A stretch of 64,000 nt of DNA from Vibrio sp. CDRSL-10 TSBA. GTDB taxonomy: Bacteria; Pseudomonadota; Gammaproteobacteria; Enterobacterales; Vibrionaceae. The first letter of the stretch is position 1; each line of letters begins with the position of its first letter. The notes beneath the pieces are model-generated. The model had not been told where the DNA came from. It saw nothing but the letters and a program-made list of their open reading frames with translations, and searched no databases. This document shows, one piece after another, positions 49,001-60,656 of the stretch. The position numbers and the translations under genes are program-made. Location of the stretch: positions 1 to 64,000 of the forward strand of contig CP155565.1 of NCBI GenBank assembly GCA_039696685.1, in the 5' to 3' direction.

Positions 49001-52000
49001 TTATTTGGCATCCAGAGTAAGGTCTGCGCCGTTATCTTCCGTACGCAACCGGGTTTTGCTGTCAAGCAGGAAAACCCGTTCCGGCGCAACCATTGCTTCA
49101 TCCACTAGATAGGTCTTAATTGACTTTGCTCGCTCTTCGGCCAGGTTCTCTAACTGGTCACGGCTGATATTGACCGAGTTCACCAACTGGTTGTACAAGC
49201 CCAGCATCAATGTCGTGTCAACTTGCTCATCAGACGGTGCATCGGTTTTCCCTTGCTTGAGTTGCTGAACGACCTTATCACGTTCATCGCCAAAATTGAG
49301 ATTGAGGTCAGATTCAGCCAGTGTAGTGACGGCATCCGCCAAAGGTTCAGACTGAGCGATATAACTCGGGCTGAAATCCGCTGGCAGAGCATTGAGTCCG
49401 CTCTGTTCCAGCATGCGCTGTTGGATACGCAGTTCAGCCATCGCGCGACTGTCATCCTGCTTATTTACGGCTGCGGCAATACTCAGCGTCAGTTGCGGAC
49501 GTGAGGCCAGTGCCTGTGCCAGTTTATCCAGGCGCTGTTGCTCATCAGTGCTCAGAGAGGCGTCTCCCAAGGCAAAGGTGACATGATCAAGTTTCTTCGT
49601 CTGAGCCGACCAGATTGGCCAGCAGAGAGAAAGGTGCAGTAACTGCTTTAACAACGATGTTGGACAAGGCTTTGAAAATAATGCTGCCAAAACTGAAGTC
49701 CGGATCATTGACGTCTCCTGAAACCTGAACGCCAAGATCGATGACGCCGTTTCGGTCCTGCAACATGGCGATCGCCAGTGAAACCGGCAGACTGGTGGCC
49801 AGCTTAGATTCGCTTGGTTTACCGAGCTTGAGTTGATCGATGACTAAATGGTTGTCACCTTGAAGCTGATTCTCTTCAAGCTGATAATTAAGCGCCAGCG
49901 ACAGCTGTCCCTTATCGATGTAGTAACCGGCGTAGGTCCCTGAGTAAGGGTTGACCGAGGTCAGCTCGACGCTTTTAAAGTTCAGGTCTAAATCCAGGTA
50001 AGGATTTGGAATCAATGGGTTAATTTCACCTTTGAGTGATACGGGAGCATATTTGTCGATTTTACCGGCAATATCAACCTGAGCTTTTGTTCCGGGTGTG
50101 GACGACAGGTTGCGGACAGAGCCATGCAGCAGCTCAATACCTGAGGCAAAATTCGGAGTCAGTGAGTTGTCAGCAAAATAGGCCGAGCCGTTGCTGAAGG
50201 TAATGGCCTTAACATCAACCGCAAAGGCTGAGGAGTCCTGCTTAGCTGCCGTTGATGGATCTGGACTGCCCGTTGATGACTTGGCAGGCTCAGAGCGGCT
50301 GTCAGCGTCACTCTGGACCACAATGTCGCCAATGTTAGTGCGTTTATCTTTCGCGATCATCACCTTAGCATAGGGCGCATCAAATGCGATGGTATCGATT
50401 TTCAATGACTGCTGCTGAGCATTGAATATCATGCTATTGATGTTCATTTTTTGCCACTTAACCAGCGGCTGATTATTCAGGGTATCTTTGACCAACAGAT
50501 TGCTGATATCGGCGCTGCCTTGGTAGGTGGCACGGCCTTGGTTATCGGCACTGTAGTGGCCCTGAGTTGCCAGTTGCCCTTTGGTGAGATGCAGATTGAC
50601 ATACGGCGCCAGGTAAGGCTGAACCTGGGTCAAATCCAGTCCGTTAACCGAGAGGTCACCTTCTGCGCTGAGTTTAGCAGCGTCGACCTTACCTTTGGTG
50701 CTGAGCTCTCCGCGCGCTTTCTGCGGGGCAGCACTGTCGCCTGAGCTGACAGCCAGTGCGATGTCGTAATCGATAGGTTTAGCCAGATCACTTTGGATTG
50801 GGCCAGTTGTGACAGCAAGCGGATAGATCCGCCAGAAAATGCCTTTGCTCTGCACACTTTCTTTAATATTTATATCGGTATCCGTCATGGCAAAGCCTGC
50901 CAGTCTGACCAACCAGGGTGCAGAAGTGGTGCTGGTGTCCGTGGCCGGTTGTTGTTCCGCGCGGGTCTGAACCGGTTCACTTTGGGCTGGCGGAGAAGCG
51001 GCTGTCTTCTTAGTGTCTGTCTTTTTAGTGGCTGTCTTCTTAGAGGTAAATAGCTGTGCGAGATCCAGACCTTGTGCTGACACTTCACCTTCAACCCACA
51101 GTCCTTTGAGCTTAATCGCATCAACATCAACCTGTTGACGATCGCCACTGACCCGTACGTTTTGCACATCAAGGCTTGGCAGTTTGATTTTAGCCTGGCT
51201 TTGATCGCTCACTACCAGATGTCTGAGCTGGAGTTGGCCTTGCGTGACCTGATAGTGGAAGCTGTCATCTCGTTCGCCGGCACTGAACTGAGCGGACAGG
51301 TTGATTGCTCCGTCAGTAACGGCGGCCTGCATCTGGTCGGCGGTAAACGGCCAGAATGGCTTAAGTGTGACGGATTTCAGTTGCAGGATTCCGTCGACGT
51401 TAAATGGTGCTAACTGGAATTGTCCCTTGAGGGCCAACTGGCCTTGGTCTGCCCCTTCAATCATCAGTGAATATTGGTTATTGACTACAGTGCCTGCTTG
51501 ACCAGATTCAGAGTCAGAAGCAACTGTTTGGCTGACAGCACGGCTGTCGAAATGGTTCAGATTGAGGTTAAGATCGGCATAGCTGAGCTCGGCACCAGTA
51601 ACCTTATCGTGAAAACGGACCTGACCGTCTGAAATATCCAGACGTTGTACCCGGATAGCCGGGATAGTATCAATATCAGCATCTGGCTGTTGAGGGGCAT
51701 CCGCTGCAACCGGCTCTGCACTGGCATGGTTTGCCAGCGTATCGAGTATATCACTGAAATTGAAGCGTGTTTGACCGTCACTTACCATGCGTTGCAGCGC
51801 AACCTGCGGCGCGGTCAACGTGATGTGATCAACCGTCGGCGTTAAAGCGAACAGGCTTTGCCAGAAATTGAATTCAAGCTCGAGTTTGTCAAAGCGGGTA
51901 AACGTATCGCTGCCGTTGGCTTCCTGAATGACAAACCCTTCGATGCGTGCTCTGAGCACGAAAGGGTTAATGCTCACCTTGGGCACACTCACATTGCGTC

Positions 52001-52169
52001 CAAGCTGTTCACTTAACAGCTCGGGAGCTTTAGCTTCAATCAGCGCCGGGATGACTGCACCCAAGGTGACAGCGTAGAAGGCGTAAGCAGACAAAGCATA
52101 GGTTGAATAACGCAATAAGCGCGGGGCTTTTTTAAAACGTTGTAAAGCAGGTGACAGTGGATTTGGCAT
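49001..52169 (-). CDS. DUF748 / AsmA-like envelope protein (frame broken)
   Basis: Very large protein (about 1055 residues) with an N-terminal membrane anchor (LLRYSTYALSAYAFYAVTLG), then long beta-rich AsmA/DUF748 repeats (FTRFDKLELEFNFWQSLFAL, VDIAGKIDKYAPVSLKGEIN, LNFKSVELTSVNPYSGTYAG) and a C-terminal coiled tail with DEQQRLDKLAQALASRPQLT and the OmpA-like ending. AsmA-type proteins form hydrophobic grooves linking inner and outer membranes for lipid movement. A Thr/Lys-rich linker (about residue 380-400) is low complexity. The frame breaks at GTTTC 49591-49595; one base less gives SDEELDHVTFALGDASL. Role in this strain is inferred from the family. Confidence 0.83.
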
Positions 52170-52323
52170 GGCAGGCTAAGGTCCGGTTAAACATCAATGC
52201 GAATACTCAATGTTATACGGATGGCTATCATCATGCCACTCAAGGTACTTAATTTAGACGGGAAAATCTCAATAAAAAGCAGATTTTACAGCTGGTTAAC
52301 CAGTGAGGCTGACATAAAAAAAA

Positions 52324-52347
52324 GCCGCCCACATCAGGAAGGGCGGC
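52324..52347 (-). terminator. Terminator of the gap gene
   Basis: GCCGCCC pairs with GGGCGGC, followed on the minus strand by eight T. Confidence 0.88.
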
Positions 52348-52464
52348 AAGTACGGGGGATACCGTGAGAGGAGAGTAAGCCGGAGGTATTTACCGGCTCA
52401 CCGTCATCCTCAGGATGAATTGTTATTATGTTGTGGAGACGAATATGTTGTGCAGACCCCCAGT

Positions 52465-53902
52465 CTACACTTGAGGGTAAGTTTTGTAGCGCACACCCAT
52501 CATCTGTTCCATGCAGTGAACAACCTGACAGCTGTAGCCAAATTCGTTGTCGTACCAAACGTACAGTACACAGCGGTTACCCTGGGCAATGGTTGCCGCG
52601 CCGTCAACAACGCCGGCGTAGCGAGAACCCACCAGGTCCGTTGACACAATTTCAGTCGACTCAGTGTAGTCAATTTGCGCAGCCAGCTTAGAGTTCAGGG
52701 CGACATCACGCAGATAAGCGTTCAATTGCTCTTTGTCGGTTTCTTTCTCAAGGTTCAGATTTGCGACCGCCATTGATACGTTCGGAGTCGGAACACGGAT
52801 AGAGTTACCGGTCAGTTTACCCGCCAGCTCCGGCAGGGCTTTAGCCACGGCTTTTGCTGCCCCGGTTGAGGTCAGTACCATGTTCAGCGATGCTGAGCGG
52901 CCACGACGCTCGCCTTTGTGGAAGTTATCAATCAGGTTCTGATCGTTGGTAAATGAGTGAACGGTTTCGATATGGCCGGATACCACACCATACTTGTCAT
53001 TCATTGCTTTCAGCACTGGTGTAATGGCATTGGTGGTGCAGCTGGCCGCAGAGATAATGGTATCTTGCGGGTCAATGACCGATTCATTAACGCCAAATAC
53101 GATATTCTTGATGTCGCCTTTACCCGGCGCAGTCAGCAGCACTTTTGCCGCGCCTTGTGAGCCAAGATGCTGGCTAAGACCTTCGGAATCACGCCATACA
53201 CCTGTGTTATCAACCACCAGAGCGTTGCTGATTCCATAGGCGGTGTAATCAACGTCTGCCGGAGAATTGGCGTAGATAACCTGGATGTAGTTGCCGTTGA
53301 CGATCAGTGCTTTATTCTCATCGTCGATAATGATGCTGCCGTTGAACTGGCCGTGTACGGAGTCGCGGCGCAGCAGACTGGCTCGTTTTTCCAGGTCACC
53401 CTCTTTACCACCACGTACCACGATCGCACGCAGACGCAGCGGATAACCCGGACCACTTTTTTCGATCAGCAAACGGGCCAACAGGCGGCCGATGCGGCCA
53501 AAACCGTACAGAAACGACATCTTTCGGCTCGTTCATCGCAGCACCGGTAAGCGTTTCCTGCAGGGCAGTTGTCAGGAAATCGTCCAAGCCGTGCACGTCG
53601 CTATGTTTTTGCCAGAACTGGTGTGCCAGCTGACCGATGTCAATACGACAAGGAGACAGCCCCATTTGGTTCAACTGTTCAACAATAGGCATGGTCTGTT
53701 GCAGAGATAATGTTTCTCCGGTGTAGCGACGAGCAATTCGGTGAGTTTTGATGATATCGATGGTGGCGGCGTTAATCAGGGTTTTTCCAAACAGGATGAT
53801 TTCCACCCCTTTGTTACGATAAAGCTGAGCAATCAGGGGGGACATTGATTCAGCAATCGTCTGGCTGGTCTGCCAGTCTTGGAGGTGTTTCTCTGGACTC
53901 AT
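52465..53902 (-). CDS. Long-form glyceraldehyde-3-phosphate dehydrogenase (frame broken)
   Basis: GAPDH with a 130-residue N-terminal helical extension (MSPEKHLQDWQTSQTIAESM) before the Rossmann start LYGFGRIGRLLARLL. Catalytic Cys in ISAASCTTNAITPVLKAM, then HIETVHSFTNDQNLIDNFHK, TSTGAAKAVAKALPELAGKL and WYDNEFGYSCQVV. The frame breaks at GAAAC 53511-53515; one base less gives PKDVVLYGFGRIGR and 478 residues. This long class is found in several gamma-proteobacteria beside the usual 330-residue GapA and may serve gluconeogenesis or another aldehyde; the extension's role is unknown. Confidence 0.88.
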
Positions 53903-54257
53903 TTTTACTCAGGACCTTTTCACGTTTTGTTGAGCTTTACGTTGGCCGGTAGGGGGACAAACGCAAGCGGTTTATACCCACAGTTTTTACTGTGTTTGGT
54001 ATCGGGGGAACTTGTTGTTTTTATGTGGTCAGAGTGTAAAGGGCGAAGGGTTATTCTGCTAGTAAAAATAATGGCCAGATTTTAAGCTTATATTTATACA
54101 TAAATTAGTGATTTTAGTTGCCTTGATCGGTATTTGTGCGTATTGACTTTAACAAAACTCATAACTTATTTTGTGATAATTCAGTTTCATATCTACTCTT
54201 TTTGATCTTATTGCAGTCTTTGTTTCATAAAACTGTAATTTATATCGTGTAACCCCC
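53903..54257. other. Intergenic region, nothing recognised
   Basis: 355 bp, AT-rich, upstream of gap and downstream of the porin gene. CACAGT-TTTT-ACTGTG (53979-53994) is a small inverted repeat that could be an operator of gap or a weak hairpin. Confidence 0.4.
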
Positions 54258-55305
54258 TTAAAAAGTAAACGAGATAGCGGCTGAAAAAACCTGTACCTCG
54301 GTTTCTATGTTATCCATTGGATTCTGGATGCGGGTAAAGTGACCATTGATCATATTTTCTTGACTGGTGATGTATTGCCACTCCGCGTTAAGTGCCACAT
54401 TGGCGGTAATGTTGTAGCGTAACCCGAGCAGATAGGATTCATTATGGTTGAGTTTGCGCCGCTGTCCGTACTGCACATAGGGCTGCCATGGGCCGAAACT
54501 GGCGCGCGATGCCCACATACCAGTTGGCATAGAGTGTGCGATCGTAAATGAACTCTGAGAATACGTGATAGCGTGCGAGTGAGTAATTGATGCCGAATGC
54601 GATCAGGTCGAGATCATAATGGTCAATGTTCGTATTGTCGGCAGTAAGATTGGCTTCGCTGGTGATGTAGGCGAGACGATACTGGTTTTCGTCTTGATAC
54701 CAGTCTGCGGTAAGCCCAAAAGCAGCATCGGCAGCCAGGGTATAATTGGTGTCATATAAGTGGTAATCGTTATCACCGGGGACGGCCATAAAGGTCGACA
54801 GGCGCAATTGCGACGCGTCGCTGACCGCTTTATTCCATTCAAATGATGCTCCGTCATAGTGGGTGATACCGAGCAGGCTGTCATAGACATCATGCGCCGG
54901 ACGAATCCACGGATACGCGACGGAAACGTAGTTGTATTCAGACATCATGAACAACGGCAGCCTCAGCCGCCCGACTTTAGCGCTGTATGCTCCCCATGCC
55001 GACTCAAGATAAGCCCATTCCAGCTCCGGATCGGACAGATGATCCTGTGGACGCTTAACCGCCTGCACTGAAGCTCGCCAGCGATCATTGATTAACCAGT
55101 CCAGCTGTAAGCCTAGTGTGGTATCGCAGTCAAAGCACCAGTCATTATCTATCTCACGATGGACAAAAACCGGTACCTCACTGTCTGAGCGAGTGGCTGA
55201 TAATGTGCCAAATCCACTGAGTCGTAAGTTGTCACCAAGGTGAATCTGTGCTGAGACTACGGGTGACAAAAGAATTAAGCCGAGGAGTGTTGACGCTGTT
55301 TTCAT
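54258..55305 (-). CDS. Outer-membrane porin-like protein (frame broken)
   Basis: Beta-barrel protein of about 348 residues. Signal peptide MKTASTLLGLILLSPVVSA, then alternating strands typical of porins (LRLSGFGTLSATRSDSEV, DHYDLDLIAFGINYSLARYH) and the terminal aromatic strand VFSAAISFTF. The frame breaks at GAAAC 54495-54499; one base less gives ARQFGPWQPYVQYGQRRKLN. Its start overlaps the stop of the preceding gene (ATGA), so both are translated together. Substrate unknown. Confidence 0.82.
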
Positions 55306-55742
55306 AGTGGTTCCTCACTATCAAAGACATAGAGGACAGACAGATCTTCCCTAAGCCAGGAAACAGGAATATAGGCAATGCCATTTTTATTATGATTAAG
55401 CCAGTTAGTCACAGCCTGCGGGTTATTCTCCGCCACTTCAAACGGAGCTCGGCTGCGCCCGGAGAACGTCTGACGGGCCCAGATAGCCTGCATCTGAGCC
55501 GGGCTTTTGCCTAGTAAGGTGTAATAAAAGCGATTGCGCAGAGCTGAGCCTTGAGTCAGATCAAGCAATACAAGATTGAAATTATCGATATGGCTGACAT
55601 GACCGCGATAGATCATTTTGACCTGGCTGCCTTTCAGCTTTGGGAGGGCGTTATTCAGCGTGACGATTGCATAGCTCTCGGCAAGTGCGGTGGCACTGCA
55701 TAGCAGCAAACAACACGACAGAAGAAATCGGATTCGCTTCAC
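55302..55742 (-). CDS. Periplasmic PstS-like small binding protein
   Basis: 146 residues. Signal peptide after GTG (KRIRFLLSCCLLLCSATALA), then YAIVTLNNALPKLKGSQVKM, MIYRGHVSHIDNFNLVLLDL and RNRFYYTLLGKSPAQMQAIW, which resemble the phosphate ABC substrate-binding-like short proteins. GTG 55742 has GGAAAG upstream. The cognate ABC transporter is absent; instead it heads an operon with a porin opposite a hybrid histidine kinase, suggesting it delivers a signal ligand to that kinase. Confidence 0.7.
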   Translation of the reverse strand: MKRIRFLLSCCLLLCSATALAESYAIVTLNNALPKLKGSQVKMIYRGHVSHIDNFNLVLLDLTQGSALRNRFYYTLLGKSPAQMQAIWARQTFSGRSRAPFEVAENNPQAVTNWLNHNKNGIAYIPVSWLREDLSVLYVFDSEEPL

Positions 55743-55859
55743 TAAAATGTCTTTCCTTGACCTAACTGACTCAACTTTATTGAAATTATCGGCGCAAACG
55801 CAGTGAAGAGTGACTATGTTTAACTGTAGGCTAGGTCTTCTCGTTATCAAGGTGCGGCA

Positions 55860-58516
55860 ATGTTTATTGTTAATCGCTTCTCAATAAAAGCGCGATTGGT
55901 GCTTTTGTGCTTATTACCTATGTTGGTAATAGCTTGGGGAACGTGGACGTTATTTAGTCAGTTTCAGTCCCAGTTATTGTCTTATCAAAGTTCGACCCAG
56001 AAAGTGACTGCGCTCAACTACGTTGCCAATGCCACTCACTCGTTTTATCACATATTAAGTCGCCGGCTGAACGATGATCCGCTGGATTTCTATATTGAAC
56101 AGCTGGAGTCTGAGCTGAATCAACTGAATGAATTTTTTGCTCCTTCAGTGACCCGGCTGGTTGCGGAAAATTCCGATTTGTTAATTCGCAATAATATTGC
56201 AGAGCTGAGAAGTCTGGCACAGGAAGTCCGCACGGCCTCATTCGACGATGTCAGGCAATATGGTACCTGGGCTTTTGACTTAATTTATGAGCTCAACCTC
56301 GAAATTCAGAAAACCAGTAATCACGACGCTCCGGCAGAGATCCATCATTTAGACACCATTTATGATGAACTCAGTTGGTTTCTGTACTGGATGCAACGTG
56401 AAGCCTGGTTTTTACGCGATTTAGCGCAGTCTGAAACTCTGAACAAGCAGCAGGTCGGGCAATACTTACGTATTGCTGAGAATGAACAATTGTATCTGGA
56501 GCGCTTTATCGACTCCGGGGCCAGTTCAGTGCAGCTGGAACAGATAGTCAAACTGTTTGCGCAGCAGGACTTCAGACAAGGGGCATTAGTGCGGGAAAAA
56601 ATTCTGCAGCAGGATGTCTCCCCGGCAGAGCTGGCCGGTTATGTACAAACACTGGATAATCGCCAGACATCAATCCAGAAGCTGTTTGTCGGTTTCTCCG
56701 ATCATCTCGCCGGGCAGATCGCTCATCGCTCTCAGCAGGATCAGCAGCGTATCATTCTGGTCAGCGTGGTGGTATTTCTGGTGTTTATGCTGCTGCTGTT
56801 CCTTGGGCTCGGAACCTTCTATCGTATTTCTACCAAGCTGAATCGTATCCTCGATACGATGTGGCGGATGCAGGACAAACGGGATCAGGTTCAGCTGATT
56901 GAGATTGATGGCAATGACGAGTTCTCCGACTTTGCCACCAATCTCAATCACATCATTGAAGAAGTTCAAGTGCATGAAGCTTCTCTGATTCAGGCCAAAG
57001 AAGAAGCGGTTGCCGCTAACCGGGCGAAAAGTTCCTTTCTGGCGAACATGTCCCATGAAATCCGTACTCCGCTCAACGGTATTATTGGTATGACTGAAGT
57101 GTTGGGAAACGTCAGGGTTGACGGCTAACCAGCAAGATATTTTATCCGACATTGACAGTTCTTCTCAGGCGCTGCTGATATTGCTGAATGATATCCTCGA
57201 TTTGTCCAAGATTGAGGCCGGGAGTCTGACGCTCACCCCTAACCCGTTTAACTTTGCTGAGCTGGTGTATGACACGGTGAACTTGGTGAATCTGCGTGCT
57301 GTGACGCAACACGATGAACTGTCTATACAGCTCGATCCTGCCTTGCCTTTGTTGGTCGTCGCAGATGAATTCAGGGTGAAGCAGATCCTGATGAACCTGC
57401 TGTCTAATGCGGTGAAATTTACCAAAGATGGTGAAATAAACGTTGAAGTCAATTTTCTTGCTGAGGATACGCCGCAAATCCGCTGCAGTGTTACGGACAG
57501 TGGGCGTGGCATAGCGAAAGACAAACTGACGACCATTTTTGCTCCGTTCACGCAGGAAGATGACAGCATTACCCGCCATTTTGGTGGCACGGGGCTGGGC
57601 CTGGCGATCTGCCAGCAGTTGATAGAAATGATGCGGGGGACCTTATCGGTCAACTCAACCAAAGGGTTGGGCAGTAAATTTGAGTTTACCATTCCTGTAG
57701 AGCTGCCGGAGGAGCAACCTGAACCGGTTCAGTGCTCGCAGTTCTCGCTGCTGGTGGCCAATGGCACCTCATATGTTGCAGCGATTCGTCGCGAGTACCA
57801 GCGCCTGGGAACCGAGTGGGCTGAAGCTCAGACAGTGGCTGACCTGACAACGATGGAATTCAGTAAACCGGTCAGTCATGTGGTCTATTGTCAAAGTCTG
57901 ACTCAGCGCAGTCAGGGCGATATCGGGTTGTTACGGCAACGTTTTCCGCATGCCAGCATTATTTTCTGTCAACATCATCTGTTCACCCGTCGCGGTCAGG
58001 TCGATAACGTGGACGGCTGGGTTACGCTGCCTTTTCTCGGCGCCCGTTTTGAACGTCTTCTTGTTAATCAATCAGATGGTTCACAGGGAGCCGTGGATAG
58101 TACGCTACTTGAACAGAGTCCCGCGGCTGAGCCAAGCTCAAGTTGTATCCTGATTGTGGAAGATAATCTGATGAATCAGAAAATCGCGACTTTCTTTCTG
58201 GAGAAGGCCGGCCTGAGCTATGTGATTGTCAGCAATGGTCAGGAAGCTGTGGATGCCATTACCCAGGGGGGAAGGTTTGCCGCCATTCTGATGGATTGCA
58301 TGATGCCGGTGATGGATGGATTTACTGCCACACGCCGGATTCGCCAGTGGGAAGGAGAGAAACGGTATAGCCAACATACCGATTATCGCCCTGACAGCCA
58401 GTGTCCTTGATGAAGACATTGCTCACTGTTTTGAAGCGGGCATGGATGCTTATCTGCCCAAACCTTATAAGTCCAAACAGTTGTTTGATATCTTTAACGA
58501 GCTTGAAGTGGCCTAA
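55860..58516 (+). CDS. Hybrid sensor histidine kinase (two frame breaks)
   Basis: About 884 residues. Helix 1 ([20 protein letters not shown]), a 265-residue helical periplasmic sensor, helix 2 ([20 protein letters not shown]), HAMP-like linker, HisKA ([20 protein letters not shown]), HATPase ([40 protein letters not shown]), a degenerate middle receiver-like region and a C-terminal receiver ([45 protein letters not shown]). The frame breaks at GAAAC 57106-57110 (repair gives [14 protein letters not shown]) and 58359-58363 (repair gives [18 protein letters not shown]). Divergent from the binding-protein/porin operon. No Hpt domain or DNA-binding regulator is adjacent. Confidence 0.88.
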
Positions 58517-58572
58517 TGGCGACTTATTGAACTAGTAGAGACTCATTGAACTAGTGGCGACCCATTGAAAGT
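58517..58572. repeat. 19-bp tandem repeat (x3) between two gene ends
   Basis: Units GGCGACTTATTGAACTAGTA, GAGACTCATTGAACTAGTG and GCGACCCATTGAAAGTG. The repeat follows the kinase stop and overlaps the stop of the convergent GGDEF-EAL gene. Confidence 0.8.
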
Positions 58573-60359
58573 GTTTGAGTTGCCTGCTCGCGCGTAATCA
58601 AGGTGATGAATTGTTCTGCTCTCAGAGGCGGTGAGTAGTAATAGCCCTGATAGTCGTCACACCCCTCATCAGCCAGTAGTGATAATTGTTCACGGCTGTT
58701 TACCCCTTCAGCGGTGACCACTTTTCCGAGGTTATGGCCGAGTTGGATGATGGTTCTGACCAGCATATGGTCGTGGTGATCCTCAACACAGTCATCGATG
58801 AAAGATTTGTCGATCTTAACCACATCGATCGGTAGTTGTTTTAAGTAATTAAGCGATGAGTAAGCAATACCAAAATCATCGATTGCAATGCGCACGCCAA
58901 TACGACGTAATTCATCACAAGTCTGGCTGACGCTTTGTGGCTGTTGTATCAGAGTGGTTTCGGTGATTTCGAGCTGGAGCAACCGTGGATCGAGGTCCGT
59001 ATCCCGCAGAGTCTGGGAGATGACCTGAAAAATATCGTCGTAAAGAAACTGGACCGCAGATACGTTAACGGCAATACAGATATCGTGGCCCTGTTGCTGC
59101 CAGGCTTTGGCCTGGCGACAGGCAGTCTCAATCACCCAGCGCCCGATGGGAATGATTTGCTGGCTTTTTTCCGCAATTGCCACGAACTGCTCCGGGTTAA
59201 CCTGACCTAAATCAGGATGGTGCCAGCGTATCAGCGCTTCAGCACTTGTCACTTGTCCGCTGAAAACGTCGACTTTAGGTTGATACTCCAGATGTAACTG
59301 CTGGCGGTTAATCGCCGTGCTCAGTTCACGTTCGAGCTGATAATTACGGATGGTTTCTCCGATTAACTCTTCATCAAAATGCTGCACCAGATTCTTGCCT
59401 TTTTGTTTAGCGCGCAGCAGTGCGATATCCACATTACGGCACCAGATATCACTGTCGTACATCGCGTCCTCAAACAGAGCCACGCCGATGCTCAGTGTCA
59501 TACTGTAGTAGCGCTGATTGAGAAAAAATGCCTGGCTGCAGGCAGCGAGAATACGGTGAGCGACCTGATCGGCTTTGGCCCGGATGTGTTGGTCACCTGT
59601 TATAATGAGCGCAAACTCGTCGCCACTGAGACGGTACAACTTGTCACAGTCAAGGTTCAGCTGGTTAAGACGTTCCGCCAGTCCTGCGAGTAGTATATCG
59701 CCCTGATGATGGCCCAAAGTGTCATTAATCAGTTTGAAATCATCAATATCCAGCTGCAACAAAGCATAGTGCTCTTCGGGGTGGTATTGGGATTCCAGTC
59801 GTTTGGTGTCATTTAAAAACGCGGCACGGTTGGCAAGGCGGGTAAGAAAATCGGTCAGACTGTCGCGTCGATAGCGTTCGAGCTGAGACTGCAGCTTTTG
59901 TTTATAGTACACGCCGAGCGTTGCCAGTATTGAAATCGAGACAAGCTCCATCGCATCCAATAAGTAGTCACCGAAAGTCGCCGAATGGAAAGAGTAATGA
60001 GACAAGCTGGCTATAACTAAAAGCAGCGCTGCGATGACTGGCCACAGGGTGCCCGGAAACAGAATCAAATAGGTCAGAGGGATCAGGATAAAGGTTTCCT
60101 GCAGCGCAGCAGACGATGATTGGTGGCTTGCCATGATGACACAGCCCAGAGCGGTCAGTGCTGCCAGCATCTTGAGTCTTGAGTTCGCACTGACAAAAGC
60201 CAGTAACAGGCACAGCGGGTAGGCATACAGATAAGGTGCTACCGTCTGGGGTACCACCAACAGTGAATGACTGACAATAGCGACTGCAGCAAGATAAAAC
60301 AGAGGCAATAAGCCCCGCAAAAGCGATCCTGAAACGGCCTGACTGGATGCAGATAACAT
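58551..60359 (-). CDS. Membrane GGDEF-EAL protein (c-di-GMP turnover)
   Basis: 602 residues, intact. Five to six N-terminal helices (LLPLFYLAAVAIVSHSLLVV, LLLVIASLSHYSFHS and others), then a GGDEF domain with SGDEF in place of GGDEF (LYRLSGDEFALII), and a full EAL domain (SAEALIRWHHPD, LQLEITETTLIQQ, IDDFGIAYSSLNYL, VVTAEGVNSREQL). All EAL catalytic residues are present, so phosphodiesterase activity is likely; SGDEF cyclases can still be active, so the net direction is open. Start at 60359 with AGGA seven bases before. Confidence 0.87.
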   Translation of the reverse strand: MLSASSQAVSGSLLRGLLPLFYLAAVAIVSHSLLVVPQTVAPYLYAYPLCLLLAFVSANSRLKMLAALTALGCVIMASHQSSSAALQETFILIPLTYLILFPGTLWPVIAALLLVIASLSHYSFHSATFGDYLLDAMELVSISILATLGVYYKQKLQSQLERYRRDSLTDFLTRLANRAAFLNDTKRLESQYHPEEHYALLQLDIDDFKLINDTLGHHQGDILLAGLAERLNQLNLDCDKLYRLSGDEFALIITGDQHIRAKADQVAHRILAACSQAFFLNQRYYSMTLSIGVALFEDAMYDSDIWCRNVDIALLRAKQKGKNLVQHFDEELIGETIRNYQLERELSTAINRQQLHLEYQPKVDVFSGQVTSAEALIRWHHPDLGQVNPEQFVAIAEKSQQIIPIGRWVIETACRQAKAWQQQGHDICIAVNVSAVQFLYDDIFQVISQTLRDTDLDPRLLQLEITETTLIQQPQSVSQTCDELRRIGVRIAIDDFGIAYSSLNYLKQLPIDVVKIDKSFIDDCVEDHHDHMLVRTIIQLGHNLGKVVTAEGVNSREQLSLLADEGCDDYQGYYYSPPLRAEQFITLITREQATQTLSMGRH

Positions 60360-60601
60360 GCAAATTCCTGTGAGTAATTCTGCCTTGGAGCGACATCTGT
60401 CTTGATTCCGGGCGCGTTGTGACAACAAAATGACGGCGAACGCCAAAGGTGAAGCAACAATTTACGCTGAGTGTAATTCAGGAATAGCGAATGTAAGTCA
60501 ATATATTGACAGCTTTGGTTGAAACCTGGGGCTAGTCTCATTTTGGAGACGGTCGAACGGCAGGTATTCAGAATAATTGGCTGAATGCGAGAGTTGTTCT
60601 T

Positions 60602-60629
60602 TGCAAAAAAGAATCTGCAAAAAAGAAGC
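60602..60629. repeat. 14-bp direct duplication
   Basis: TGCAAAAAAGAATC is followed at once by TGCAAAAAAGAAGC. The A-runs become T-runs on the minus strand, doubling the terminator tail of the deaminase gene. Confidence 0.75.
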
Positions 60630-60649
60630 CCTCCGTGTGGAGAGCTTAC
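60622..60649 (-). terminator. Terminator of the deaminase gene
   Basis: On the minus strand AAGCTCTCC and GGAGGGCTT pair (with wobble) around ACAC, followed by CTTTTTT. Confidence 0.6.
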
Positions 60650-60656
60650 CTTTTGA

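Noticed and set aside
49587..52169. Separate short DUF748 protein and a second OmpA-like gene
   Set aside because: The two frames join as one protein at GTTTC 49591-49595, like the other breaks.
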